Below, piece by piece: positions 7,445 to 15,675 of a DNA stretch of 24,783 bases. A program made the translations under genes and the position numbers. The stretch spans positions 1 to 24,783 of the forward strand of contig DASTKH010000026.1 of assembly GCA_035716025.1 (NCBI GenBank), given 5' to 3'. The stretch is from JADGHE01 sp035716025. Lineage in GTDB: Bacteria > Pseudomonadota > Alphaproteobacteria > Rhizobiales > Xanthobacteraceae. The notes below the pieces were generated by a model. The model was not told the origin of the DNA and made no database searches. It was given only the letters and a program-made list of their open reading frames with translations. The number at the start of each line of letters is the position of its first letter. Positions within the stretch are counted from its first letter, which is position 1.

Positions 7445-7522
7445 GGGAGACGTTCAGGTGGCCTGGCCCCGCCTCGCGGGCGCGCGGCGGCGGTAAAGGA
7501 ACGAGAGGGCGAGCCCGTTGTG

Positions 7523-8830
7523 CTATTTCCGCTTGCTGATCGGGGCGTAATCGCGCTGCGTTGCTCCGGTGAAGAGCTGCCGCGGGCGGCCGATCTTCTG
7601 GTTTGGATCCTCGATCATTTCCTTCCACTGGGCGATCCAGCCCACCGTGCGGGCGACGGCGAAGAGCACCGTGAACATCGAGGTCGGGAAACCGATCGCC
7701 TTCAGCACCACCCCCGAATAGAAATCCACATTCGGGTAGAGTTTCTTCTCGATGAAATAGCCGTCGTTGAGCGCGATCTTCTCAAGTTCCATCGCAATGT
7801 GCAGCAAGGGGTCGTCGTGGCCGACCTCCTTGAGGACCTCGTGGCAGGTCTTCTGCATGATCTTCGCGCGCGGGTCGTAATTCTTGTACACGCGATGGCC
7901 GAAGCCCATCAGGCGGAAGGGATCCTTCGGGTCCTTGGCGCGCGCGATGAATTCCGGAATTCGGTCGACCGTGCCGATCTCCGCGAGCATCTTCAGCGCC
8001 GCCTCGTTGGCGCCGCCATGGGCGGGTCCCCAAAGCGACGCGCAGCCGGCCGCGATACACGCGAACGGGTTGGCGCCCGAAGAGCCGGCGAGCCTCACCG
8101 TCGACGTGGAGGCGTTCTGTTCGTGATCGGCGTGCAGGATGAAGATGCGGTCCATCGCGCGCGCAAGCACCGGATTGGGCTTGTACTCCTCGCAGGGGAC
8201 CGCGAAGCACATCTGCAGGAAGTTGGTCGAGTAGTCGAGATTGTTCTTCGGATACATGAAGGGCTGGCCCACCGAATATTTGTAGGCCATGGCCGCCAGC
8301 GTCGGCATTTTGGCGATCATGCGGATCGACGCGACCATCCGCTGGTGCGGGTCGGAAATGTCGGTCGAATCATGATAGAAGGCCGACAGCGCCCCTACGC
8401 AGCCGGTCATGATCGCCATCGGATGCGCGTCGCGCCTGAACCCCTGGAAGAATCGGCTCATCTGCTCGTGAACCATCGTGTGGTTCGTCACGCGCTTGAC
8501 GAAGTCCTGCTTCTGCGCCTGCGTCGGCAGTTCGCCGTAGAGGAGAAGGTAGCAGGTCTCCAGAAAGTCGCCGTGCTCGGCGAGCTGCTCGATGGGGTAC
8601 CCGCGATAGAGCAGGATGCCTTCTTCCCCGTCGATGTAGGTGATTTTCGATTCACAACTTGCGGTGGACGTGAAGCCGGGATCGTAGGTGAACATCCCGG
8701 TCTGCGCGTACAGCTTCGAAATGTCGATCACGTCCGGACCGATCGTTCCCGAGTAGATCGGAAACGACCAGCTTCGGTCGCCGACGCTGAGCGTGCCGGT
8801 CTTGATGTTCGAGCCCGTTTTGGCGTCCAT
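7523..8830 (-). CDS. gltA: Citrate synthase (type II, hexameric)
   Basis: Condenses oxaloacetate and acetyl-CoA to citrate, the entry step of the TCA cycle. The 435-residue length and sequence match the Gram-negative hexameric, usually NADH-sensitive type. Catalytic residues are His271 (GPAHGGANEA), His312 (GFGHRVYK) and Asp369 (PNVDFYSGV). The ILHADHEQNAS segment (231-241) and the N-terminal small beta domain (about 12-70, with FTYDPGFTSTASCESKITYIDG) are also typical. GAGGGC lies about 6 nt before the ATG. It lies downstream of gltX on the same strand with a 272-bp gap, so it probably has its own promoter there. The molybdoenzyme subunit gene follows and could be read from the same transcript. 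Confidence 0.98.
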   Translation of the reverse strand: MDAKTGSNIKTGTLSVGDRSWSFPIYSGTIGPDVIDISKLYAQTGMFTYDPGFTSTASCESKITYIDGEEGILLYRGYPIEQLAEHGDFLETCYLLLYGELPTQAQKQDFVKRVTNHTMVHEQMSRFFQGFRRDAHPMAIMTGCVGALSAFYHDSTDISDPHQRMVASIRMIAKMPTLAAMAYKYSVGQPFMYPKNNLDYSTNFLQMCFAVPCEEYKPNPVLARAMDRIFILHADHEQNASTSTVRLAGSSGANPFACIAAGCASLWGPAHGGANEAALKMLAEIGTVDRIPEFIARAKDPKDPFRLMGFGHRVYKNYDPRAKIMQKTCHEVLKEVGHDDPLLHIAMELEKIALNDGYFIEKKLYPNVDFYSGVVLKAIGFPTSMFTVLFAVARTVGWIAQWKEMIEDPNQKIGRPRQLFTGATQRDYAPISKRK

Positions 8831-8960
8831 GTGAAGCCCTCGATTTTTCGCGAACCGACCGACCCTCTCAATCCTTGAGGACGACGCGAAGTGCCTCCGT
8901 CGGCCCGGGAAGCGTCAGGCGGCAAGGGGTCCGGCCGATCTGTCCGTATCCCATTCAATA

Positions 8961-8976
8961 GGACCTCGCAAGGTCC
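8961..8976 (-). other. Perfect hairpin in the gltX-gltA gap
   Basis: GGACCT-CGCA-AGGTCC gives a 6-bp stem and 4-nt loop. It lies 126 bp after the gltX stop and 130 bp before the gltA start, with no T-run, so it is not a standard intrinsic terminator. A second small stem (CTCAA-TCC-TTGAG, 8867-8879) lies 36 nt upstream of the gltA ATG. I see no other gene in this 272-bp gap. Confidence 0.35.
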
Positions 8977-9102
8977 GCATCCGCACCGGAAAGCGCCCGC
9001 CCGGGCGAAGGGAGCAAACCGCCTCGGAGCCCGCTCCGCGATCCGTGGACTCGCTCGATCGGCAATCCCGTTCGGCCTTCAACGCCTTCCGGAACGCCCG
9101 GT

Positions 9103-10518
9103 TCACGCCGCGTCCGCAATCCGTCCGAGGGTCTCTTCGCGGCCGAGAACCGCCATCACCTCGAAGATCCCGGGCGAGGTGCTGCGCCCGGTCAAGGCCG
9201 CGCGCAGCGGTTGCGCCACCGCGCCGAGCCGCAGGCCCGTCGCTTCCGCGAATGTCCGGAGCGTGGCCTCGAGCTGGGCCGGCTCCCAAGACTCGACGAC
9301 GGCGAGGCGCTCCCGCAGGTCGGCGAGATGGCGACGTGCGTCCTCGGAAAGAAGGGCTTTCGCCTTGTCGTCCAGCGCGATCGGACGGTCGGCAAAAATG
9401 AACCCGGCTGCGTCGATCAGTTCAAGCAGGGTCTTTGCCCGCTCCTTGAGGCCCGGCATGGCCGCAAGAAGTTGTGCCCGGCGCGCGGGTGTAAGCCGGG
9501 CCGCGAGCTTGTCGCCCCCCGCGACGTGCGGAAGCAACTCGTCGAGCGCCTTCATCAGCCGCTCACTCGAGCTGTGGCGGATATAATGGCCGTTGAGGCT
9601 CTCAAGACGCGCAAAATCGAACCGGGCCGGGGCCCGCCCGATCTGCGGCAGATCGAAGGCTGCAATCATCTCCTCGGTCGAGAAGATTTCCTGGTCGCCG
9701 TGGCTCCACCCCAGGCGGACGAGATAATTCCGCATCGCCTCCGGCAGATAGCCCATGGCCCGGTAGGCGTCGACGCCGAGGGCGCCGTGGCGTTTGGAAA
9801 GCTTGGTTCCGTCGGGGCCGTGGATGAGCGGGATGTGAGCCATCACCGGCACGTGCCAGCCAAGCGCCTGATAAATCTGTGTCTGGCGCGCGGCATTGGT
9901 CAGATGGTCGTCGCCGCGGATGACGTGCGTGACGCCCATGTCATGGTCGTCCACGACGACCGCGAGCATGTAGGTCGGGGTTCCATCCGAGCGCAGCAGG
10001 ATGAGATCGTCGAGGTTTTCGTTCTGCCAAACGACGCGGCCCTGCACCTCGTCCTCCACCACGGTCTCTCCCGTGAGCGGGGCCTTGAGGCGGATGGCCG
10101 GCTTCACGCCCGCCGGGGCGTCGGACGGATCGCGGTCGCGCCAGCGGCCGTCGTAAAGTTTTGAGCGCCCCTCGCGGCGCGCTTTTTCCCGCATCTCCGC
10201 GAGCTCTTCGGCGGTGGCATAGCAGCGATAGGCCGTGCCGGCCGCCAGCATCTGCTCGACCACCTCCCGGTGGCGCGCGGCACGCGAGAACTGAAAGACG
10301 GGCGGGCCGTCCCAGGTGATCCCGAGCCAAGAGAGACCGTCGAAGATGGCGTTGACGGCCGCCTCCGTGGAGCGCTCGCGGTCGGTGTCCTCAATGCGCA
10401 GGAGCATTCTGCCCCCGTGCCGACGGGCATAGAGCCAGTTGAACAGCGCCGTGCGGGCGCCGCCGATATGCAGGAAGCCCGTGGGAGAGGGAGCAAAACG
10501 GGTGACGACCTCGGCCAT
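9103..10518 (-). CDS. gltX: Glutamyl-tRNA synthetase
   Basis: Class Ib aminoacyl-tRNA synthetase that charges tRNA-Glu. It has 471 residues from the ATG at 10518, the family norm; the open frame reaches 10542 but the conserved protein begins MAEVVTRFAPSPTG. The HIGH-type motif is HIGG (17-20) and the KMSKS-type motif is KLSKRHG (239-245). RIEDTDRERS (41-50) and VIRGDDHLTNAARQ (199-212) line the active site. The C-terminal part (about 320-471) is the helical anticodon-binding domain. AAGAGAG lies about 8 nt before the start. It is divergent from glnS, with a 231-bp gap between. In bacteria that also have GatCAB, GluRS may be non-discriminating; with glnS next door this one is more likely to be discriminating, which is an inference. 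Confidence 0.97.
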   Translation of the reverse strand: MAEVVTRFAPSPTGFLHIGGARTALFNWLYARRHGGRMLLRIEDTDRERSTEAAVNAIFDGLSWLGITWDGPPVFQFSRAARHREVVEQMLAAGTAYRCYATAEELAEMREKARREGRSKLYDGRWRDRDPSDAPAGVKPAIRLKAPLTGETVVEDEVQGRVVWQNENLDDLILLRSDGTPTYMLAVVVDDHDMGVTHVIRGDDHLTNAARQTQIYQALGWHVPVMAHIPLIHGPDGTKLSKRHGALGVDAYRAMGYLPEAMRNYLVRLGWSHGDQEIFSTEEMIAAFDLPQIGRAPARFDFARLESLNGHYIRHSSSERLMKALDELLPHVAGGDKLAARLTPARRAQLLAAMPGLKERAKTLLELIDAAGFIFADRPIALDDKAKALLSEDARRHLADLRERLAVVESWEPAQLEATLRTFAEATGLRLGAVAQPLRAALTGRSTSPGIFEVMAVLGREETLGRIADAA

Positions 10519-10551
10519 TCCGGCAACTCTCTTCGGCCTCAACGACGGTCT

Positions 10552-10567
10552 GGGCGCGGGTGCGCCC
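10552..10567 (-). other. Hairpin in the gltX leader
   Basis: GGGCGC-GGGT-GCGCCC forms a perfect 6-bp stem 34 bp upstream of the gltX ATG, in the gltX/glnS divergent gap (10519-10749). It could shape the gltX leader RNA. I see no T-box and no small gene in the gap. Confidence 0.3.
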
Positions 10568-10749
10568 TCGAGCTTGGGGCTCGGCGGCCGTCATTCAAGA
10601 GGTCCGGTTGGTGATCTCCTCGGCATGAGGCTGGACGGTTGGCGCCCCTCTAGCCCGGAAAAAGGCGCAAGGGCAATTCATGAGTTGCTGTCCGGCGCGC
10701 TTATTTGGCAGATAGGCCGTTCGTTCGAGGCGCCTTGGGAAGCGTGGGC

Positions 10750-12432
10750 ATGAGTGTCGCCGAAAAGACCGAAAGCGGACCGGGCCGCGATTTCATCCGT
10801 GACATCATCGCGGAAGACATCGCCTCCGGCCGTCACAAGAGCGTGGTGACCCGGTTCCCCCCGGAGCCGAACGGCTACCTGCACATCGGCCATGCAAAGG
10901 CGATTTGCCTCAATTTCGGCGTCGCGGAGGAATTCGGCGGGCGCTGCCACCTGCGTTTCGACGACACCAACCCGACCAAGGAAGAGCAGGAATATATCGA
11001 CGCCATCGAGCGCGACGTGCGCTGGCTCGGTTTCGACTGGGGCGCCCATCTCTACCACGCGTCCGATTATTTCGAGCAGCTTTACGCCTGGGCTCAGCAC
11101 CTGATCCGGGCAGGCAAGGCCTATGTCGACGACCAGTCGCCGGAGGAGATGCGAATCAATCGCGGCACGCTCACCGAGCCGGGGAAGAACAGCCCTTATC
11201 GCGATCGCTCGGTCGAAGAGAATCTCGATCTCTTCGCGCGCATGCGCGCGGGCGAGTTCCCGAACGGCGCCCGCGTGCTTCGCGCCAAGATCGACATGGC
11301 CGCCGGCAACATCAACCTGCGGGATCCCGTGCTCTACCGCATTCTGCATGCAACGCACCCGCGCACCGGCGACGCTTGGTGCATCTATCCGAGCTACGAT
11401 TTTGCGCATGGCCAGTCGGATGCGATCGAGGGGATCACCCACTCGCTCTGCACGCTCGAGTTCGAGGACCATCGGCCGCTCTATGACTGGCTCATCGAAA
11501 ACCTGCCGGTTCCTTCGCGGCCGCGGCAGTATGAATTCGCCCGCCTCAATCTGACCTACACGCTCCTGTCGAAGCGCGTGCTCACGGAGCTTGTCCGCGG
11601 CGGTCACGTGGCGGGGTGGGACGATCCGCGCATGCCGACGCTGGCAGGGCTGCGCCGGCGCGGCGTCCCGCCCGAAGCGATACGGGAGTTCATCAAGCGC
11701 ATTGGCGTGGCGAAGGCGAACAGCGTCGTCGATCTTGGCATGTTCGAGCACGCGATCCGCGACGTCCTGAACCGAACGGCCCCACGCCGCATGGCGGTGT
11801 CGCAGCCGCTCAAGGTGGTGATCGAAAACTATCCGGAGGGTGAGACGGAGACCCTCGAGGCTGCCAACCATCCGGATGACCCGGCGGCCGGCACGCGGCC
11901 CATCCGCTTCTCCCGCGAGCTCTATATCGAGCGGGACGACTTCATGGAGAACCCGCCGAAGAAGTTCTTCCGGCTTGCGCCCGGCCGTGAGGTGCGCCTG
12001 CGCTACGCCTATTTCATTACCTGCCGGGACGTGGTGAAGAATGCGGCGGGTGACGTGGTCGCCCTTCGCTGTACCTATGATCCGGCGACCCGCGGCGGCA
12101 ACGCGCCGGACGGGCGCAAAGTGCAGGCGACCCTGCATTGGGTTTCCGCGGTCGACGCAGTGGCGGCCGAGCTGCGTCTCATCGGCCCGTTGTTCACGCG
12201 TCCCGATCCGACCTCTGCGGGGTTTGCCGAAGACCTCGACCCCAATTCGCTGCGCATCCTGCAAGGCTTCGTCGAGCCTGCGCTCGCGAACGATACCGCC
12301 GAAAGAGCGGTGCAGTTCGAGCGGCTTGGCTATTTCTGCCGCGATCGCGATTCCACGGCGGAGCGGCCGGTATTCAACCGGACCGTCGGTCTGCGGGACA
12401 CTTGGGCGAAGGTTGCCGGCACGTCCGGCTGA
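10750..12432 (+). CDS. glnS: Glutaminyl-tRNA synthetase
   Basis: Class Ib synthetase that directly charges tRNA-Gln with glutamine, avoiding the GatCAB transamidation route. It has 560 residues, similar to gamma-proteobacterial GlnRS. VVTRFPPEPNGYLHIGHAK carries the HIGH motif (45-48). RFDDTNPTKEEQEYIDAIE and YPSYDFAHGQSDAIEGITHSLCTLEFEDHR are GlnRS-specific. The KMSKS counterpart is LLSKR (272-276). The C-terminal half (about 340-560) is the double beta-barrel anticodon domain, with REDLYIERDDFMENPPKKFFRL-like features of GlnRS. The in-frame ATG at 10705 would add 15 residues; I chose 10750 because GGGAAG lies about 8 nt before it. GlnRS is patchy among alphaproteobacteria, so its presence between gltX and comEC is notable. 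Base composition looks like its neighbours. Confidence 0.97.
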   Translation: MSVAEKTESGPGRDFIRDIIAEDIASGRHKSVVTRFPPEPNGYLHIGHAKAICLNFGVAEEFGGRCHLRFDDTNPTKEEQEYIDAIERDVRWLGFDWGAHLYHASDYFEQLYAWAQHLIRAGKAYVDDQSPEEMRINRGTLTEPGKNSPYRDRSVEENLDLFARMRAGEFPNGARVLRAKIDMAAGNINLRDPVLYRILHATHPRTGDAWCIYPSYDFAHGQSDAIEGITHSLCTLEFEDHRPLYDWLIENLPVPSRPRQYEFARLNLTYTLLSKRVLTELVRGGHVAGWDDPRMPTLAGLRRRGVPPEAIREFIKRIGVAKANSVVDLGMFEHAIRDVLNRTAPRRMAVSQPLKVVIENYPEGETETLEAANHPDDPAAGTRPIRFSRELYIERDDFMENPPKKFFRLAPGREVRLRYAYFITCRDVVKNAAGDVVALRCTYDPATRGGNAPDGRKVQATLHWVSAVDAVAAELRLIGPLFTRPDPTSAGFAEDLDPNSLRILQGFVEPALANDTAERAVQFERLGYFCRDRDSTAERPVFNRTVGLRDTWAKVAGTSG

Positions 12433-12453
12433 TCGGTAGCGGCCTGTCGTGCG

Positions 12454-12468
12454 GTTCCTGGCCCGTTC
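12454..12468 (+). promoter_or_regulatory. LexA-box-like direct repeat upstream of comEC
   Basis: GTTC-CTGGCCC-GTTC matches the alphaproteobacterial GTTC-N7-GTTC operator and lies in the 106-bp glnS-comEC gap, 70 bp before the comEC ATG. Its GC-rich spacer is less typical, and about one chance match is expected in a window this size, so the role is uncertain. Confidence 0.3.
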
Positions 12469-12538
12469 CCGGATGACAATCGGCGAAAGGGCGGCTTAAC
12501 TTGCCGGGAGCTTGATGCGCGTCTGAGGGGCCGCGCAG

Positions 12539-14815
12539 ATGGGGCAGGGGGGCAAGCGCGGCGGTCGTGCCGCGACCTGGCCGTGGGACGAGGCGGCGCG
12601 ATTGCGCCGCGCGGTGCCATGGCTTCCGTGGCGACTTGCCGACGTCTACGCGCCTATCTGGGCGCAACTGCGCCTATGGGCGGCGGCCGAAGCCGGATCC
12701 GGCAGGCTTGTGCCTTGGCTTGCCGTGATGTTCGGGCTCGGCATCGCGCTCTATTTCACGCCCGCTCGCGAGCCTTCCGCCTGGGCGGCGTTGGCGGCGT
12801 TCCTTGCCGGCGCCGTCGCGACTTTTGCCGCGCGGCGGCGCGCCGTGGCCTTTGCGGTGCTCGCCGCGGTCACGGCGCTCGCGGCCGGGTTCGCCCTTGC
12901 CACGGTGACAAGCCGGTGGGCGGCCCATCCCGTGCTTCAGCATCCGCTCTTCGACGCGCAGGTGACCGGGTGGGTGACCTCGCGCGAAGAGCGCGAACGG
13001 ACGGATCGGATCGTCGTCGCAATCCGGGACATGTCGGCGCGGCGCCTTGCGCAGCCGCTTGCGCGCGTTCGCGTCTCGGTGCGCAAGGGCACCGCGCCGC
13101 CGGTGGGAAGTTTCGTGACGTTCAAGGCGCGGCTTTCGCCGCCGCTCACGCCGCTGCGCCCCGGCGGCTACGACTTTGCGCGCGACCTCTATTTCCAGCA
13201 AATCGGCGCATCCGGATTTGCGCTCGGGCGCATCACGCCTCTCACGGGCTCCGAGCCGCCGCCGCCGCGGCTGCGGTTTGCGGCGCGGGTCGCGGAGCTC
13301 CGCGAGGCCATCGACGATCGCATTCGCGCGGCGCTTCCGGGCGACCTCGGCGCGATCGCCTCGGCCCTCGTCACCGGGAAGCGTGATGCGATTACCACGC
13401 CGGTCAACGAGGCCATGTACGTGTCGGGGCTTGCGCATGTGCTGTCGATCTCCGGCTACCACATGGCCGTGGTTGCCGGGGTCGTGTTCTTCATCGTCCG
13501 AGGCTTGCTGGCGCTCTCGCCGGCGCTCGCGCTGCGCCATCCGATCAAGAAATGGGCGTCTGCGGCCGCCCTTCTTGCCGCGACGGGGTACCTCATCCTT
13601 TCCGGCGCGGAGGTTGCGACCCAGCGCGCCTATGTGATGACCGCGATCGTGCTGATCGGCGTCTTGGCGGATCGGGCGGCGCTGACGCTGCGGACGCTGG
13701 CCGTCGCCGCGTTCGGGGTTCTGCTCGTCTCGCCGCAAGCGGTCGTGCATCCGAGCTTTCAGATGTCGTTTGCGGCCACGCTTGCCCTGGTCGCAGCCTA
13801 TGAACGAGCGCGGCCTTGGGTGCGCACCGGGTCGGATACGTCCTTCGGGGCCCGCGTCGCTCTCTGGGGCGGGCGCGAGCTTGTGAGCCTGCTGCTCGCC
13901 TCTCTCGTCGCGGGCGCCGCCACCACGCTGTTTGCCGCCTATCACTTCCACCGGCTGGCGCCGTACGGCGTGCTGGCGAACCTGCTCGCCATGCCGATCG
14001 TGTCGGTATGGGTGATGCCGGCGGGGCTGGTGGCGCTGGTCGCGATGCTGTTCGGCTTCGACGACATGGTCTGGCCTCTCATGGGGTTCGGCATCCAATG
14101 GATGGTCACGGTCGCGCAATGGGTTGCGGATCTGCCCGGGGCGGTGGGCCGCGTGAAGGCGTTTGGCGCCGGGCCGCTGCTGGTGGCAACGGCCGGGTTC
14201 CTGATGCTCTGCCTCTTGCGGACGCCGCTGCGCTGGGGCGGCGCCGGCGTGATTGTCGCCGGACTGCTTCTCGCGGCGGCGACGCCGCGTCCCGATGTGC
14301 TGATCGCATCCGGCGCCGAAGCCGTCGCGGTGCGCAAACCGGACGGCAAGCTTGCGATCCTCACGACGGGTCGTGACACCTTCGCGGTCCGCGAGTGGCT
14401 CGCCGCCGATGCCGATCCGCGCAGCCCCGACGATCATGGCCTGCGCGAGGGCTTCTCCTGCGACAAAAGCGGCTGTGCGGCGCGGTTGGCGGACGGCAGC
14501 GTGGTATCGGTGGTTTTCCGGCCGGAGGCCTTTGCGGAAGAATGTGCGCGTGCGGCATTGATCGTCACGACACGCCTCGCCCCGCCGGAATGCCGGGCGC
14601 GCGTCGTCGACCGGACGGTCCTAAGCGAGACCGGGGCGTTGCGGTTGCAGCGCGTGGCCGAAGGCTGGCGCGAGGAGACCAGCCGGCCGCGCGGCGCCCA
14701 GCGACCCTGGTCGTCGGCCCCTCCTCACGCGGCAGAGAGCAGGGCCGGCGCCGCGGCTTCCGCGCCCGCGCCGGATTCGAGGCCCGACCCGAAGGATCTG
14801 CTCCCGGACGACTGA
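12539..14815 (+). CDS. comEC: ComEC/Rec2-type membrane DNA-uptake channel protein
   Basis: Polytopic inner-membrane protein (758 aa) of the ComEC/Rec2 family, which moves single-stranded DNA into the cytoplasm during transformation. After a cytoplasmic basic start, hydrophobic segments appear at about 60-120. A periplasmic soluble region follows (about 125-240, the DUF4131/OB-like part). The competence domain (about 255-560) carries the family signature around AHVLSISGYHMAVVAG (near 298-313) and many further membrane segments. The C-terminal region (about 590-758) corresponds to the metallo-beta-lactamase-like domain but is shortened and has no HxHxDH motif, as in many Hyphomicrobiales, so nuclease activity there is unlikely. 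The last 40 residues are Pro/Ala-rich. GAGGGG lies 8 nt before the ATG. It is convergent with lexA, whose stop codon lies only 12 bp away. Natural transformation cannot be concluded from this gene alone. Confidence 0.93.
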   Translation: MGQGGKRGGRAATWPWDEAARLRRAVPWLPWRLADVYAPIWAQLRLWAAAEAGSGRLVPWLAVMFGLGIALYFTPAREPSAWAALAAFLAGAVATFAARRRAVAFAVLAAVTALAAGFALATVTSRWAAHPVLQHPLFDAQVTGWVTSREERERTDRIVVAIRDMSARRLAQPLARVRVSVRKGTAPPVGSFVTFKARLSPPLTPLRPGGYDFARDLYFQQIGASGFALGRITPLTGSEPPPPRLRFAARVAELREAIDDRIRAALPGDLGAIASALVTGKRDAITTPVNEAMYVSGLAHVLSISGYHMAVVAGVVFFIVRGLLALSPALALRHPIKKWASAAALLAATGYLILSGAEVATQRAYVMTAIVLIGVLADRAALTLRTLAVAAFGVLLVSPQAVVHPSFQMSFAATLALVAAYERARPWVRTGSDTSFGARVALWGGRELVSLLLASLVAGAATTLFAAYHFHRLAPYGVLANLLAMPIVSVWVMPAGLVALVAMLFGFDDMVWPLMGFGIQWMVTVAQWVADLPGAVGRVKAFGAGPLLVATAGFLMLCLLRTPLRWGGAGVIVAGLLLAAATPRPDVLIASGAEAVAVRKPDGKLAILTTGRDTFAVREWLAADADPRSPDDHGLREGFSCDKSGCAARLADGSVVSVVFRPEAFAEECARAALIVTTRLAPPECRARVVDRTVLSETGALRLQRVAEGWREETSRPRGAQRPWSSAPPHAAESRAGAAASAPAPDSRPDPKDLLPDD

Positions 14816-14827
14816 ACGCGTGCCCGT

Positions 14828-15526
14828 TCAGTACTTGCGGAAAAGCCCCACGAGCTTGCCCTGGATGCGGACACGATTGGGCGGAAGGATGCGCACTTCA
14901 TAGGCGGGGTTCGCCGGCTCCAGCGCCACGGCCGAACCGCGCCGACGGAAGCGCTTGAGAGTCGCCTCCTCATCATCAATGAGGGCGACGACGATGTCTC
15001 CGGTTTCCGCGATCTCGCCCTTGCGGATCAACACCGTATCGCCTTCCAGGATGCCGGCTTCAACCATCGAATCGCCGCGGACTTCCAGCGCGAAATGCTC
15101 GCCGCTGCCGAGCAATTCCGGCGGCACGTTGATGGTCGCGCTGCGTGTCTGAATGGCCTCGATCGGCGTACCGGCCGCAATGCGCCCCATGACCGGAATC
15201 GCGACGGGCCGGCCGCCGTCTTCCTCGGAGGCGGTTCGCACACGTCCAAGATTGCCCTCGATGACGCTGGGCGTGAACCGCCGCGTCCGCCCCGACAGCC
15301 CGTGCGAAACGGTTTCCGGCAGGCGGATCACGTCGATCGCGCGCGCGCGGTTGGGCAGCCGGCGGATGAAACCGCGCTCTTCAAGCGCGGTGATGAGGCG
15401 ATGGATGCCCGACTTCGAGCGCAGATCGAGCGCATCCTTCATCTCGTCGAAGGAGGGAGGCACGCCCGTCTCCTTCAAGCGTTGATGGATGAAGCGCAGG
15501 AGTTCGAGCTGCTTGCGGGTCAGCAT
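14828..15526 (-). CDS. lexA: LexA, SOS regulon repressor and self-cleaving protease
   Basis: Represses DNA-damage genes and cleaves itself when RecA filaments form. It has 232 residues from the ATG at 15526. The winged-helix DNA-binding domain is at 1-70 (LTRKQLELLRFIH, SFDEMKDALDLRSKSGIHRLI). The linker is long, as usual in alphaproteobacteria. The S24 peptidase domain is at about 108-232. The cleavage bond is Ala118-Gly119 in GRIAAGTP and the catalytic dyad is Ser153 (GDSMVEAG) with Lys191 (ATLKRF). The frame stays open to 15703, but that would run through the operator, so 15526 is preferred. GGGGGA lies about 11 nt upstream. It follows moeA on the same strand with a 149-bp gap that holds its own SOS promoter, so it is autoregulated. 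Confidence 0.98.
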   Translation of the reverse strand: MLTRKQLELLRFIHQRLKETGVPPSFDEMKDALDLRSKSGIHRLITALEERGFIRRLPNRARAIDVIRLPETVSHGLSGRTRRFTPSVIEGNLGRVRTASEEDGGRPVAIPVMGRIAAGTPIEAIQTRSATINVPPELLGSGEHFALEVRGDSMVEAGILEGDTVLIRKGEIAETGDIVVALIDDEEATLKRFRRRGSAVALEPANPAYEVRILPPNRVRIQGKLVGLFRKY

Positions 15527-15581
15527 GGTTTGGAATGTCCCCCGATCGGCCGGATGCCCACGATCCTTAGAAACAAATCGT

Positions 15582-15611
15582 GAACGAACACTATATGTTC
15601 CGTAAGTGTTC
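15582..15611 (-). promoter_or_regulatory. lexA promoter with overlapping LexA operator half-sites
   Basis: The alphaproteobacterial SOS box GTTCCGTAAGTGTTC (GTTC-N7-GTTC) occupies 15597-15611. GAAC at 15586-15589 makes an inverted pair GAAC-N7-GTTC with the first half-site, and another GAAC is at 15582-15585. On the minus strand TATAGT (15595-15590) is a good -10 element inside the array; TCTTGC (15618-15613) at 17-bp spacing or TTGCGG at 15 bp would be the -35. LexA bound here would block RNA polymerase, giving autoregulation. Confidence 0.85.
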
Positions 15612-15637
15612 CGCAAGACCTTAATTTGCGGTGAAGG

Positions 15638-15674
15638 GCCCTGCGCGGCGGGCGCCGGCCCGAACCGGCAGGGC
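15638..15674 (-). terminator. GC-rich inverted repeat after moeA
   Basis: GCCCTGC (15638-15644) and GCAGGGC (15668-15674) pair across a GC-rich loop that contains a nested CCGG/CCGG. It begins right after the moeA stop codon. On the minus strand it is followed by CCTTCACC rather than a T-run, so termination would be weak or need Rho. Confidence 0.35.
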
Positions 15675-15675
15675 G

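Noticed and set aside
4853..8878. 1341-codon plus-strand open frame across the molybdoenzyme subunit and gltA
   Set aside because: It is antisense to two unmistakable genes, its translation is low-complexity and rich in Arg, His, Asp and Ala with no recognisable domain, and long antisense frames are expected where third-position GC is high.
12674..14437. 587-codon minus-strand frame opposite comEC, and 528 codons opposite glnS (10678-12264)
   Set aside because: Both are Arg/His-rich antisense shadows without domain signatures, opposite clear genes.
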